A DNA stretch of 64,000 nt from Gemmatimonadota bacterium (GTDB taxonomy: Bacteria > Gemmatimonadota > Gemmatimonadetes > Gemmatimonadales > Gemmatimonadaceae), in contig JAQBYI010000010.1 of NCBI GenBank assembly GCA_027622655.1, forward strand, positions 1-64,000. Direction: 5' to 3'. The position numbers were made by a program, and so were the translations under genes. The notes below the pieces were generated by a model. That model did not search any database and was not told where the DNA came from. It saw only the letters and a list, made by a program, of their open reading frames with translations. Below, in pieces: positions 55,800 through 64,000 of this stretch. Positions within the stretch are counted from its first letter, which is position 1. Each line of letters begins with the position of its first letter.

Positions 55800-57590
55800 A
55801 TGGGTGACGCCGTGACCTGGACGCCGGCATACCGGCGGATCCCTGCCGCACTCCGCCTAGCGTTCGTCGCGGCGATCATCGCTGCGCTGGCCCCGACCGC
55901 GCAGATCGCAGCTCAAACCGTACTCCCGCCGGCACTGGTGCAGGCCCAGAGGATGTGCGACGGCGACACGATCACGACGATCGATATTCGGTCGCATCCT
56001 CCGTCTGGCGCGGGCTTGGCGGCGGCTACCGAGCAAGCAGCCACGAGTCGACTCGGGCTGACCTACGTTCCCACTCGGCACGCCGTGATCGCCGCGTACT
56101 TGCGCCTGACGAGCGGCACCGTGTGCACGGAATTCGATCGCAGCGAATCGGAACGCCTGCTCCGCGCGCAACCGTTCATCGCGTCGGCAACTATTCAGGC
56201 GATTCGCGAAGGCCCTGGACGTGCTCGGCTTCAGGTTGATGTCGTCGATGAACTACGGCTTGTCGCTGACGCCCGCACGCGGCACGGCACAGTCTCGGCG
56301 CTCAAGCTCGGCTCCGGAAACTTTTCGGGTCGCGGTCTCTCGCTCGTGGCGGGCGTGCGCCGCGGCTTCGCCTACCGCGGCGGGTTCAGCATCGACGCGG
56401 CCAAGTACGGTATGTTCGGGCGACCTGATGTCCTCACCGTCGCCGCGGAACGGCGCCCGGTCATCGGAGAGCGCCTCTCGTTCGAACTAGCCGAACCATT
56501 CCTCACCGATCTGCAGGTCCGTGCGTTTCATACACGCGCGCAACTCCTGAGCGGCTACGCCACGATCCTCCGGCCCGTCGGCGACGAAGCGTCGGTTTTC
56601 GTGCGCCGCACGTCGTACGACATCGGCGCGGTCTGGCGGCTCGGGCGCGCCGGCGGCAGCCGACCGGTTGGACTCGCCGGACTGGCGTTCATGGGCGAGG
56701 ACGTGCGGAGCGGCAATGACCTCGTGATTGTTGCCGACACTGGTCTCGTCGCTGGCCCCGTGAACGCGTTTGGTTCGAGATACGCCGACTTCAGCGTTAC
56801 GCGTCTGGCTGCCATCGGCGGTGTACGCGCGCTCCGCTTCACCACGGTCGCCGGGTTCGACGCCTTGACCGCCGAGCAGGACATGGGGATCGGTGTGCAG
56901 GTTGACGCGCTCGTTGGACCGAGCATCTACGCATCCGGGCATTCCGACGATATCCTCGTCGCGACGGACCTGTATGCAGGCATGGGAAACGCAACGTCGT
57001 TCTTCACGGCCCGCGCGCTCATGGAAGCGCGCAGTGGTCGCAGCAGACGCGAGTGGGACGGCGCGGTCATGAGTGGGCGACTTTCGTGGTACGGCAAGGA
57101 CGGCATCGAGCGCACCCACCTGGTGAGCCTCGACTTTTCGGCGGTGCACGCGCTGGTATTCCCCGCACAACTATCGCTTCGCGACCCCGAGGGAGGTCTC
57201 CCGGGCTACGCGGATGCGACGACGGCCGGTGGCCAGCGCGCCATAGTGCGCGTAGAGGAGCGGCGCGTCCTCCGATCGTTCGGCGCTCGCGGAGAACTCG
57301 CGGCGAGCGCATTCGTTGCCGCCGGAAAACTCTGGGCTAGCGACGTACCGTATGGCGCCATCACCGGTATCCTCGGGTCGGCGGGCGTGTCGCTGCTGGG
57401 AGCGTATCCCTCCGGCGGCAAACGCACATATCGGGTTGACCTCGTCCTGCCGTTCAATCCGGCGCGAGCCGGCACGCGCTTCGAGGTGCGCCTCTCCGTG
57501 AGTGATCGGACCCGCCTGTTCTGGCTTGAACCGCACGACGTCGCGCGCGCACGCAGCGGAGCGGTGCCGGTGAGCCTTATGAAGTGGTAG
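55800..57590 (+). CDS. Omp85/BamA-like outer-membrane protein with POTRA-like domain
   Basis: A 596-aa exported protein. After a signal peptide (AFVAAIIAALAPTAQIAAQT) come about 130 residues with a POTRA-like unit (SESERLLRAQPFIASATIQAIREGPGRARLQVDVVDE), then a beta-barrel of ~16 strands from residue ~170, ending in VRVEERRVLRSFGARGELAASAFVAAGKLW and a terminal Phe/Trp-containing strand. BamA/TamA-like fold; only one POTRA is visible, so not the housekeeping BamA. Start uncertain (ATG 55800 or GTG 55812). Confidence 0.68.
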   Translation: MGDAVTWTPAYRRIPAALRLAFVAAIIAALAPTAQIAAQTVLPPALVQAQRMCDGDTITTIDIRSHPPSGAGLAAATEQAATSRLGLTYVPTRHAVIAAYLRLTSGTVCTEFDRSESERLLRAQPFIASATIQAIREGPGRARLQVDVVDELRLVADARTRHGTVSALKLGSGNFSGRGLSLVAGVRRGFAYRGGFSIDAAKYGMFGRPDVLTVAAERRPVIGERLSFELAEPFLTDLQVRAFHTRAQLLSGYATILRPVGDEASVFVRRTSYDIGAVWRLGRAGGSRPVGLAGLAFMGEDVRSGNDLVIVADTGLVAGPVNAFGSRYADFSVTRLAAIGGVRALRFTTVAGFDALTAEQDMGIGVQVDALVGPSIYASGHSDDILVATDLYAGMGNATSFFTARALMEARSGRSRREWDGAVMSGRLSWYGKDGIERTHLVSLDFSAVHALVFPAQLSLRDPEGGLPGYADATTAGGQRAIVRVEERRVLRSFGARGELAASAFVAAGKLWASDVPYGAITGILGSAGVSLLGAYPSGGKRTYRVDLVLPFNPARAGTRFEVRLSVSDRTRLFWLEPHDVARARSGAVPVSLMKW

Positions 57591-57592
57591 CG

Positions 57593-57644
57593 GAGCCGGC
57601 CAGCGTTCCGGAAGTGGCGCCGCGCCGCCGCGCGGCTCACTTTT
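57593..57644 (+). terminator. Possible terminator after the Omp85-like gene
   Basis: GAGCCG (57593-57598) pairs with CGGCTC (57633-57638) enclosing a GC-rich inner stem, followed by TTTT at 57641-57644. Weak support. Confidence 0.35.
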
Positions 57645-57660
57645 CCCCGCCGGAGGGGGC

Positions 57661-58170
57661 ATGACGGTTTCGTACGACAACTCCAAGACGATCTTCGAAG
57701 GCATCAAGGCGGCCGGTATCCGGTCTGCGTCGGCGCTGCCCGAGACGTGGCTCGGCCTGCTGTTGCAACGCGCCGAAGACGATCCCGACTTCGACCTCGT
57801 GCAGGTGGCCAAGGAGGAAGAAGCGATCGGAATCGCCGCCGGCGCCCACTTCGCCGGAACGCCGCACGTGCTCCTCATGCAGAACCACGGATTCCTCGCC
57901 GCCATCAACGGCATCGTGTCGCTAGCCCAGCTCTACGGCTTGCCACTCTGCATGTTGATCGCATTTCGCGGCCATTGGGGCGAGCCGTATCCGTGGCACA
58001 CGCGCGGCGGCATCGTCACCGAGGAGGTTCTGCGTGCGCTCGGCATTCCGTTCGAATACGCCCGCGACCCGAATCAGGTCGCACGCCAGATTCGCGAGGC
58101 GTGGACGTTCTCGCAGAGTTCCCTCTCTCCCGTTGCGCTGTTGTTGACGCGCGAACTGATGGAGGACTGA
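57661..58170 (+). CDS. Sulfopyruvate/phosphonopyruvate decarboxylase-like, alpha (PYR) subunit
   Basis: A 169-aa ThDP-enzyme PYR domain of the ComD type: KEEEAIGIAAGAHFAGTPHVLLMQNHGFLAAINGIVSLAQLYGLPLCMLIAFRG, with the catalytic-Glu region near E51-E53. Split ComDE-type enzymes decarboxylate sulfopyruvate or similar 2-oxoacids. GGAGGGGG just before the ATG. Stop overlaps the beta-subunit ATG by one base, so subunits are coupled. Substrate here unknown. Confidence 0.86.
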   Translation: MTVSYDNSKTIFEGIKAAGIRSASALPETWLGLLLQRAEDDPDFDLVQVAKEEEAIGIAAGAHFAGTPHVLLMQNHGFLAAINGIVSLAQLYGLPLCMLIAFRGHWGEPYPWHTRGGIVTEEVLRALGIPFEYARDPNQVARQIREAWTFSQSSLSPVALLLTRELMED

Positions 58171-58760
58171 TGGAACGCGCCCGCTGCATCGAGATGATGT
58201 ACCCGGAACTCGAGGAGCCGCTCGTCGTGACCATCATGGGAGCGGCCGCTCAGGAACTCTACAACCTCGGACATCGCGAGAACTTCTTCTACCTCCAGCA
58301 CGCGATGGGACTTGCCTCATCCGTCGGACTCGGACTTGCGCTGCATCGCCCTGCAGAACGGGTGATCGTATTCGACGGCGACGGCTCGGTGATGATGAAC
58401 CTCGGGACTTTTGCCACGCTCGCCAGGTATCGGCCGAAGAACCTCATCCATATCGTGTTCGACAACGGCAGCCTCCTCTCGACCGGTGGATTCGATTCGC
58501 AAACCACGTCCGGAATCACGGACATCGCGGCCATCGCCCGCGGCGCGGGCGTTCAGGAGGTCGTCAGCGTTTCTGATCCCGTCGCGTTCGGCGAGGCGTT
58601 TGTCGCCGCTATGGAGCGTGACGATCTCAGCGTGATCGTCGCCAAGGTCTCTGCCGTCGGCCCTGAGGTATACGGAATGGACCTCCAACTTCGAGAGAAC
58701 GCATTCCGGTTCCGCCGCCACATTCAGGGCTTGGACCGTGGCGTGGGAGCGACACCCTGA
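58170..58760 (+). CDS. ThDP-dependent decarboxylase, beta (PP) subunit (ComE-like)
   Basis: A 196-aa PP domain with the ThDP/Mg motif GDGS at 70-73 and the closing Asn N99 in VFDNGSLLSTGGFDSQT. The N-terminal ENFFYLQHAMGLASSVGLGLALHRP fits ComE-like subunits. Pairs with the alpha subunit to give an alpha/beta decarboxylase in the cytosol. A 12-bp repeat block begins at the stop. Confidence 0.87.
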   Translation: MERARCIEMMYPELEEPLVVTIMGAAAQELYNLGHRENFFYLQHAMGLASSVGLGLALHRPAERVIVFDGDGSVMMNLGTFATLARYRPKNLIHIVFDNGSLLSTGGFDSQTTSGITDIAAIARGAGVQEVVSVSDPVAFGEAFVAAMERDDLSVIVAKVSAVGPEVYGMDLQLRENAFRFRRHIQGLDRGVGATP

Positions 58761-58834
58761 GCGACACCCTGAGCGGCGCGTTGAGCGGCGCGTTGAGCGG
58801 CGCGTTGAGCGGCGCGTTGAGCGGCGCGTTGAGC
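58751..58834. repeat. 12-bp tandem repeats at the ComE/aminotransferase junction
   Basis: Two copies of GACACCCTGAGC (58751-58762, 58763-58774) followed by five copies of GGCGCGTTGAGC (58775-58834). The second block encodes LSGA repeats and contains TTG codons that can serve as the aminotransferase start. Confidence 0.95.
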
Positions 58835-59992
58835 ACGCAGCAGCCGGCATACGATCTCAAGGCCTGGCGCGGGCGCATGCCGCTGCTCGCCAGGATGATC
58901 CCGATGAACAACTGTTCGCAGGCGCCCCAAACGGATGCCACGCGCGCCGCCGCGGAGCGCTATCTGGACACGTGGAACCGGCAGGGTATGGACTGGGACG
59001 CCTGGATGGCCGAGGCACAACTCGCCAAGCGGGCGTTCGCCGCGCTGATCAACGCGAGCGTGGACGAAATCGCCGTATTCAGTTCCGTCTCGGAAGCCAC
59101 CAGCGCCATCGCAAGCGCGCTGGACTTCACCGCTGGCCGAGCGACCGTCGTCGCAAGCGAAGCGGAGTTCCCCACCATCGGCCACGTCTGGCTTGCGCAG
59201 GAACCACGTGGAGCACAAATGACGTGGGTGCCCGTGCGCGACGGCTTAGTACACACGGCCGACTATGACGCGGCGATTACGGGCGACACGGCGATCGTCT
59301 CAGCGTGTCACGGCTTCTATATGAATGGCGGCACTCAGGATCTGGCAGCGCTCGCGGCGCGAGCCCACGCCGCCGGAGCCCTTCTATATGTAGACGCCTA
59401 CCAGACGCTGGGCGCCGTGCCGGTCGACGTGAAAGCGCTCGACGTGGACTTCCTTGCCTCCGGCAACCTCAAGTACCTCATGGGCGTGCCGGGAATAGCG
59501 TTCATGTACGTCAAGCGCGATCTGATCGAGCGCCTGCGTCCGACGGTTACCGGATGGTTTGGCCGTGCGAACCCGTTCGCATTCGACGCGAAGACGCTCG
59601 ACTGGTCCAACACAGCGAGCCGCTTCGACTCCGGGACGCCGCCGATCATGAACGCGTACATCGCACGCGCCGGGATGGAACTCATTCACGGGATTGGCGT
59701 GGGAGCCATTCGCGACTGGCACACCGTGCTTGCCCAGCGGCTCATTGACGGCGGCCGCGCCCGCGGACTCACGCTCCACGGTACAACGGACATCGCACAC
59801 AAGACGGCGAATACGGCGTTCGTTGTGCCCGACTCCCACGCCGTCGAAATGGCTATGCGAAAACGCGGCGTTCTCCCATCGGCGCGTGGTTCGGTGATCC
59901 GGCTGGCCCCGCATTTCTACAACACGATCGACGACGTTGACGCAGCGCTCGACGCCGTCGTTGGCGCGCTCGGCGACACCGGCGCACTCTGA
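58781..59992 (+). CDS. Class V aminotransferase-fold PLP enzyme
   Basis: A 403-aa fold-type I PLP enzyme of the class V group (cysteine desulfurase/isopenicillin-N epimerase-like). ASVDEIAVFSSVSEATSAIASAL, LYVDAYQTLGAVPVDVKALDVDFLASGNLKYLMGVPGIAF with the Schiff-base Lys at K231, and a C-terminal SVIRLAPHFYNTIDDVD domain. No ATG lies before YDLKAWRGRM; translation must begin at a TTG inside the 12-bp repeats, giving an LSGA-repeat N-terminus. In the operon it would convert an amino acid to the 2-oxoacid used by the decarboxylase (or act on the product); substrate unknown. Confidence 0.85.
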   Translation: MSGALSGALSGALSGALSTQQPAYDLKAWRGRMPLLARMIPMNNCSQAPQTDATRAAAERYLDTWNRQGMDWDAWMAEAQLAKRAFAALINASVDEIAVFSSVSEATSAIASALDFTAGRATVVASEAEFPTIGHVWLAQEPRGAQMTWVPVRDGLVHTADYDAAITGDTAIVSACHGFYMNGGTQDLAALAARAHAAGALLYVDAYQTLGAVPVDVKALDVDFLASGNLKYLMGVPGIAFMYVKRDLIERLRPTVTGWFGRANPFAFDAKTLDWSNTASRFDSGTPPIMNAYIARAGMELIHGIGVGAIRDWHTVLAQRLIDGGRARGLTLHGTTDIAHKTANTAFVVPDSHAVEMAMRKRGVLPSARGSVIRLAPHFYNTIDDVDAALDAVVGALGDTGAL

Positions 59993-60002
59993 GGGTGGCA
60001 CG

Positions 60003-61334
60003 TTGACGCGCGAAACGTTCGGCTCGCGCTTCGGCGCCCTGATGACCTTGGTTGGCGTCGCCGTCGGGCTCGGAAATGTATGGCGCTTCCCGTACATGGT
60101 CGGAAAGTTTGGCGGCTCCGCCTTTGTCCTCTTCTACATTCTTATTTCGGTCGTCATCGGCGTTCCCGCCCTGATGGCCGAGTTCGCGCTGGGGCGGAGT
60201 ACGCGGCGCGGCCCGGTTGGTGCATTTGCCGCCGGCGGATTGCCGTTTGGCAAACAGGTGGGGTGGTTCCTCTTCGCTGTCGTCATTGCGGCCACCGGCT
60301 ATTACTCCGCAGTGATCGGCTGGGTGCTCTACTACGCCATCGCACAGCTCGCCGTTCCGTTCGGCGTGGCGCTTGATGCCGGCGCGATTCTCCCGCCTGA
60401 TACCGGTTTCAACGCCAAGTCATTCGTTCTTCAGATGGCGTGCACCGGTGCAGTCACCCTCGCGTGCGCGGGTGTCATGCTCAAGGGTCTCCGGGGCGGT
60501 ATCGAACGCGCCAGCAAGGTGATCGTACCACTACTGGCCGTGATGATTGTCGTACTCCTCGTTCGCTCGCTGACCCTGCCGAATGCGATCGAAGGCGTGC
60601 GTTGGTACATCCTCAAGTTCCGACTGGAAGATCTCACGCCAGCCGTGATGGTCGGCGCGCTCGGCCAGATGATGTTCTCGCTCGCGCTCGGCGGCACGTT
60701 CATGGTGATCTACGGTTCGTATCTGAAAGCCGACGAGCCAACAACGCGCCCCGCAGTCTGGACCGTGATCGGCGACACGAGCGCGGCGCTCCTCGCAGGC
60801 CTGGCGATCATTCCGGCTGTCTTCGCGTTCGGCCTCGAACCGGCGTCGGGGCCTGGGTTGATCTTCTCCACCCTCCCCAAGGTGTTCGCGTCGCTGCCGG
60901 CCGGATGGGTATTTGGCACACTGTTCTTCGTCGGATTGCTCGGCGCCGGATATCTCTCGGCCGTCGGCTCATATGCCGTACTCGTCGCGGGAGTCACCGA
61001 CAACACGAGCATTGGCCGAAAGTCCGCGGTTTGGCTCCTCGCGGCCGCAGTATTTCTCATCGCGATTCCGCCTTCGCTCAACAACGGTATTTTCGTGCCC
61101 TGGGATCTGACGTTTGGCTCGGGCATGCAAACATTGGGGGCGTTGCTGGCCGTCATCACACTCGGATGGTGTATGAGCCGGTCGTCCGCGCTTGAGCGAA
61201 TCGGAGCCGAGGGTGGCACACCGGTTCCCACATGGCTCATTTACTGGATACGATTCGGCATTCCCGCTGCGATCCTGTCGGTCGGCATCTGGTGGCTCCT
61301 GACCAGCGTGCTCGGTACGGCCACAGCGGCATAG
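60003..61334 (+). CDS. Sodium-dependent transporter (NSS/SNF family)
   Basis: A 443-aa membrane transporter with eleven or twelve helices beginning FGSRFGALMTLVGVAVGLGNVWRFPYMVGKFGG, the NSS sodium-site signature, and later VIYGSYLKADEPTTRP. Bacterial NSS members take up amino acids with Na+. TTG start at 60003 with GAGGGTGG upstream; an upstream ATG would overlap the aminotransferase. Likely imports the substrate of this operon. Confidence 0.88.
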   Translation: MTRETFGSRFGALMTLVGVAVGLGNVWRFPYMVGKFGGSAFVLFYILISVVIGVPALMAEFALGRSTRRGPVGAFAAGGLPFGKQVGWFLFAVVIAATGYYSAVIGWVLYYAIAQLAVPFGVALDAGAILPPDTGFNAKSFVLQMACTGAVTLACAGVMLKGLRGGIERASKVIVPLLAVMIVVLLVRSLTLPNAIEGVRWYILKFRLEDLTPAVMVGALGQMMFSLALGGTFMVIYGSYLKADEPTTRPAVWTVIGDTSAALLAGLAIIPAVFAFGLEPASGPGLIFSTLPKVFASLPAGWVFGTLFFVGLLGAGYLSAVGSYAVLVAGVTDNTSIGRKSAVWLLAAAVFLIAIPPSLNNGIFVPWDLTFGSGMQTLGALLAVITLGWCMSRSSALERIGAEGGTPVPTWLIYWIRFGIPAAILSVGIWWLLTSVLGTATAA

Positions 61335-61397
61335 CTTCGATCGCGACCTCGCGCGTCTTCACGAACCAACCACCCAACATACCAACCAGGGCTGACC

Positions 61398-62174
61398 ATG
61401 TCCGTACTCAAGCAGCTCGTCGCCGAACTGAACTCCGGCGCACTGAAAGTCGTCGATCTCACGCAACCACTCGGCCCCGACACGCCGGTGATCGGGCTTC
61501 CGGAAATGTTCGGCGCGTCTCCCGGCGTGACGATGAAAGTAATTTCGCGCTTTGACGACAAGGGGCCGGCGTGGTACTGGAATACCATCTCCATGGGCGA
61601 GCACACCGGCACGCATTTCGACGCCCCCGTGCATTGGATCACCGGAAAGGATCTGCCTGACAACGCGTGCGACACCATTCCGGCAAAGCGCTTCGTTGGG
61701 CCGGCATGCGTGATTGATGTAACGGCCGACGTTGCGAAGGACGAAGATTTCCTCCTCACCCCCGCACGAATCGAAGCGTGGGAGAAGGAGCACGGGAAGA
61801 TTCCGGCCGGCGCGTGGGTTCTGCTTCGCACCGGATGGAACACGCGCACCGATCCGGCGAAGTTCCTGAATGTCGGAGAGAACGGCCCGCACAGCCCCGG
61901 ATTCCACGCCGATGCCTCGCGACTGCTCGCGAATGATCGCAACGTGCTCGGTGTGGGTGTCGAGACCGTTGGCACCGACGCAGGTCAGGCCGGCGGATTC
62001 GACCCGCCGTTCCCGAATCACACCATCATGCACGGCGCCGGGAAGTTCGGGCTCGCAAGCCTTCGCAACCTCGACCAGCTCCCGGCTACCGGGGCCGTGG
62101 TGATCGCCGCGCCGCTCAAGCTCGTGAACGGGAGCGGAAGTCCGCTGCGGGTGCTGGCGCTCGCGCCGGCGTAA
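61398..62174 (+). CDS. Cyclase-family metal-dependent hydrolase (kynurenine-formamidase-like)
   Basis: A 258-aa hydrolase with the metal-binding signature HTGTHFDAPVH (H69, H73, D75, H79), then an internal helix region and FPNHTIMHGAGKFGLASLRNLDQLP, which carries further ligand residues in this family (kynurenine formamidase, isatin hydrolase). Hydrolyses amides or cyclic imides/lactones. Last gene of the ThDP/PLP/transporter operon. Confidence 0.86.
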   Translation: MSVLKQLVAELNSGALKVVDLTQPLGPDTPVIGLPEMFGASPGVTMKVISRFDDKGPAWYWNTISMGEHTGTHFDAPVHWITGKDLPDNACDTIPAKRFVGPACVIDVTADVAKDEDFLLTPARIEAWEKEHGKIPAGAWVLLRTGWNTRTDPAKFLNVGENGPHSPGFHADASRLLANDRNVLGVGVETVGTDAGQAGGFDPPFPNHTIMHGAGKFGLASLRNLDQLPATGAVVIAAPLKLVNGSGSPLRVLALAPA

Positions 62175-62233
62175 CGGACGATCGCTGCGAGCTGCGACGA
62201 CAACTTCGACGCCAACCGCGACAGCCGACCCTC

Positions 62234-63169
62234 ATGATTTCCACGCGACGTGCGCTCGCCATTCTATTGTGCAGCGCGTTGTCGGCTCAAGCGCCTCTTC
62301 GCGCGCAGCGCACTGCCGCCACCGTACGAGCCGACGCCCTCTGGGCGGCGATGGCCGATTCCATCAACGCCATCACACGCGCTGTGGATGCGACGTTTGG
62401 CGTTTCCATCGTTGATCTGACTGACGGACGCTCGTTCGATGTGAATGGCGACTCGGTGTTCAAGACGGCGAGTACAATCAAGATCGCCATTCTCGCCGAA
62501 CTGTTCCGGCAAGACGGCGGCGGCTCGGCCCGACGCGACGTCCGCGGCGACGGCGCACCGCCAGCACGACTTGACGATCCCTACACGGTGGACCGGAAGG
62601 ACCTGGTAGGCGGTAGCGGCATCATGGGGCGGTTCTCGCCCGGCGTCACGCGACTGACCAATCGCGACCTCGCTGCCATGATGGTCTCGGTGAGCGACAA
62701 CTCCGCTACGAACATTCTTATCGAGCGTGTGGGCATGGAGAACGTGAACGCGCTGTTTTCCGCACGCGGATTGGCCGTCACGCGCCTCCGTCGGAACATG
62801 ATGGACACGAAGGCCGCCGAGGCGGGGCGCGAGAACACCGCGTCACCACGCGAGTTCTCGGCGTTCCTCGTCGCCCTCCATCGCGGCGACGTGCTCGGCA
62901 CGCCACTTACGGAAGAGTTCTTTCGGCTGCTCTCCCTCGGAAAGGCGAGCTACATCCCGCGGTTCATTCCCGGGAATGTTCGTATCGCGAACAAGCCTGG
63001 CGAACTCGGCGGTGTGCGCAACGACGCGGGCGTTGTTTTCGTCGCGGGGCGCCCATTCGCCATTTCGATGTTCACCATCAGAGCCAGCGATGAGCGCGCT
63101 GCTGAAAATGCCATCGCCCGGATTGCGTTCGAGGCATGGAAGTGCTTCGACACGCTCGCAAGGAACTAA
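62234..63169 (+). CDS. Class A beta-lactamase-like serine hydrolase
   Basis: A 311-aa secreted enzyme (signal to about residue 24). Active-site Ser in TASTIKIAIL (S80-T-I-K83), SDN loop S154-D155-N156 in VSVSDNSATN, and NKPGELGGVRND in place of the usual KTG. The omega-loop (MMDTKAAEAGRENTASP) is shortened and the usual Glu166 position is unclear. Could be a beta-lactamase or a related penicillin-interacting or DD-peptidase-like hydrolase. Convergent with the PLD gene. Confidence 0.8.
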   Translation: MISTRRALAILLCSALSAQAPLRAQRTAATVRADALWAAMADSINAITRAVDATFGVSIVDLTDGRSFDVNGDSVFKTASTIKIAILAELFRQDGGGSARRDVRGDGAPPARLDDPYTVDRKDLVGGSGIMGRFSPGVTRLTNRDLAAMMVSVSDNSATNILIERVGMENVNALFSARGLAVTRLRRNMMDTKAAEAGRENTASPREFSAFLVALHRGDVLGTPLTEEFFRLLSLGKASYIPRFIPGNVRIANKPGELGGVRNDAGVVFVAGRPFAISMFTIRASDERAAENAIARIAFEAWKCFDTLARN

Positions 63170-63204
63170 GAAACCCCGGGGCGAGCGGGCTTACGCGACG
63201 GCGA

Positions 63205-64000
63205 TCACAGATACGGAGAGAGGAGTCGCGCCGCGCCATCGCGCACGCGCACGGCGAACGACCGCCCATCGGCGTCGGCGAGCGTGAACGGTCGGCTCAC
63301 CGCGATGCGCTCGGTGACCAGATCGTCGATGCGCGCTGCGAACGTGGCATCGTGACATTCGATGTCGAGTTCGAAGTTGAGACGCAGGCTCCGCGGATCC
63401 CAGTTGCTCGAGCCGATCAGCGCCCACGACCGATCTATCACGAAGAGTTTGGAGTGATCGAACGGCAACGGCGAAAGAAAGACGCTACACCCGGGCCTGA
63501 GCACCTGCCAGAGCAGCGCAGTGGATGCCCACTGGGCGACGGGAATGTTCACCCGCGATGGCACTACGATATCCACCTGAACCCCGCGTAGCGCCGCTAC
63601 GCCAAGCGCAGCAAGCATGGGCTGGTCTGGGAGGAAGTACGGCGTAACGATGCGCACCGACTCGCGCGCGGAGCTCACCGCGCCGAGGATCACGCCGCGG
63701 AGGACGTCGAGATCGCCGTCCGGCCCGTCGGTGATGACGCGGGCAGAAGTCGAGCCGCAGGGCACGAGCTCGGGATACCAGCGCGTTCCCTCGAGCACTT
63801 CGCCGGTGACGAATCGCCAGTCGTCCACAAAGGAGTCGAGCAGTTGTGCCACCACCGGCCCCTCAATGCGAAAGTGCACCTCGCGCACGGCGCGGCGCGG
63901 CGGCGCGGTGGCGAGGTTCCGTTCGTGGATGTTCATACCGCCGGCGAACGCGATCCGCCCGTCCGTGATCAGCAGCTTGCGGTGATTGCGAAGATTGAAG
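63205..64000 (-). CDS. Phospholipase D/cardiolipin-synthase-like protein (5' end outside window)
   Basis: The frame is open to the right edge; at least 264 codons are visible and the annotated methionine inside is not the true start. Two HKD motifs are seen: NLRNHRKLLITDG at the edge and FDHSKLFVIDRSWALIGSSNWDPRS near the C-terminus, with VTPYFLPDQPMLAALGVAALRGVQVDIVVP between them. Typical of bacterial cardiolipin synthases, which transfer a phosphatidyl group at the inner membrane. Normal C-terminal end. Confidence 0.9.
   Translation of the reverse strand, partial: FNLRNHRKLLITDGRIAFAGGMNIHERNLATAPPRRAVREVHFRIEGPVVAQLLDSFVDDWRFVTGEVLEGTRWYPELVPCGSTSARVITDGPDGDLDVLRGVILGAVSSARESVRIVTPYFLPDQPMLAALGVAALRGVQVDIVVPSRVNIPVAQWASTALLWQVLRPGCSVFLSPLPFDHSKLFVIDRSWALIGSSNWDPRSLRLNFELDIECHDATFAARIDDLVTERIAVSRPFTLADADGRSFAVRVRDGAARLLSPYL

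Noticed and set aside
58751-58834. CRISPR array
   Set aside because: Units are 12 bp, contiguous and without spacers; this is a tandem repeat.

Overview
The window is GC-rich, gene-dense DNA with short intergenic gaps, many secreted or lipoprotein genes and almost no mobile-element signal. It looks like the chromosome of a diderm soil or sediment bacterium. The protein style (paired M16 peptidases, PorV-like and Omp85-like outer-membrane proteins, Ala/Asp/Ser-rich lipoproteins, class A beta-lactamase-like secreted hydrolase) fits Gemmatimonadota, but that assignment is inference. No rRNA, tRNA, CRISPR array, insertion sequence or prophage was recognised.

Layout. 0-11 kb: the end of an OmpA-like protein with its terminator, a Y-family DNA polymerase, a DUF192 lipoprotein, an M20 peptidase cut by an in-frame stop, a dut-M16-M16 operon on the minus strand, and two secreted proteins of unknown function. 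11-12.7 kb: an orphan DNA methyltransferase and a DUF456 membrane protein. 12.7-15 kb: an arsenic operon arsR-arsC-arsM-arsN2 with an ArsR operator lying between the -35 and -10 boxes, and no efflux pump. 15-24.3 kb: mixed chromosomal genes (CBS protein, PorV-like protein, lipoprotein hydrolase, DUF4136 lipoprotein, FabH-like synthase, a probably split membrane protein, GNAT, amidohydrolase, MscS-like channel).

24.5-55.7 kb is a large transition-metal island. A two-component system (29.5 kb) is divergent from copA-copB-cytochrome b-Met-rich membrane protein-DUF4198-DUF4198-P1B ATPase. Then come a DUF411 protein, a CusCBA-type RND pump with a Met-rich secreted protein upstream, a receiver/YHS chimera, a third DUF4198 gene with a membrane-anchor protein and HupE/UreJ protein, and finally a His-rich secreted protein with a CzcCBA-type RND pump. 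Together these would oxidise, bind and export copper/silver and zinc/cobalt/cadmium from cytoplasm and periplasm. The cytochrome b, three DUF4198 paralogues and the receiver/YHS fusion are the least explained parts.

55.8-64 kb: an Omp85-like protein, then a compact plus-strand operon: two-subunit ThDP 2-oxoacid decarboxylase (ComD/ComE-like), class V PLP enzyme, NSS sodium symporter and cyclase-family hydrolase. This looks like an uncharacterised amino-acid-derived catabolic unit. A class A beta-lactamase-like enzyme and the 3' part of a phospholipase D/cardiolipin synthase close the window.

Cross-cutting observations: in-frame 12-bp tandem repeats occur in four unrelated genes, a 10-bp tandem array lies in a 5' leader, and two genes appear to be interrupted by a single in-frame stop codon.
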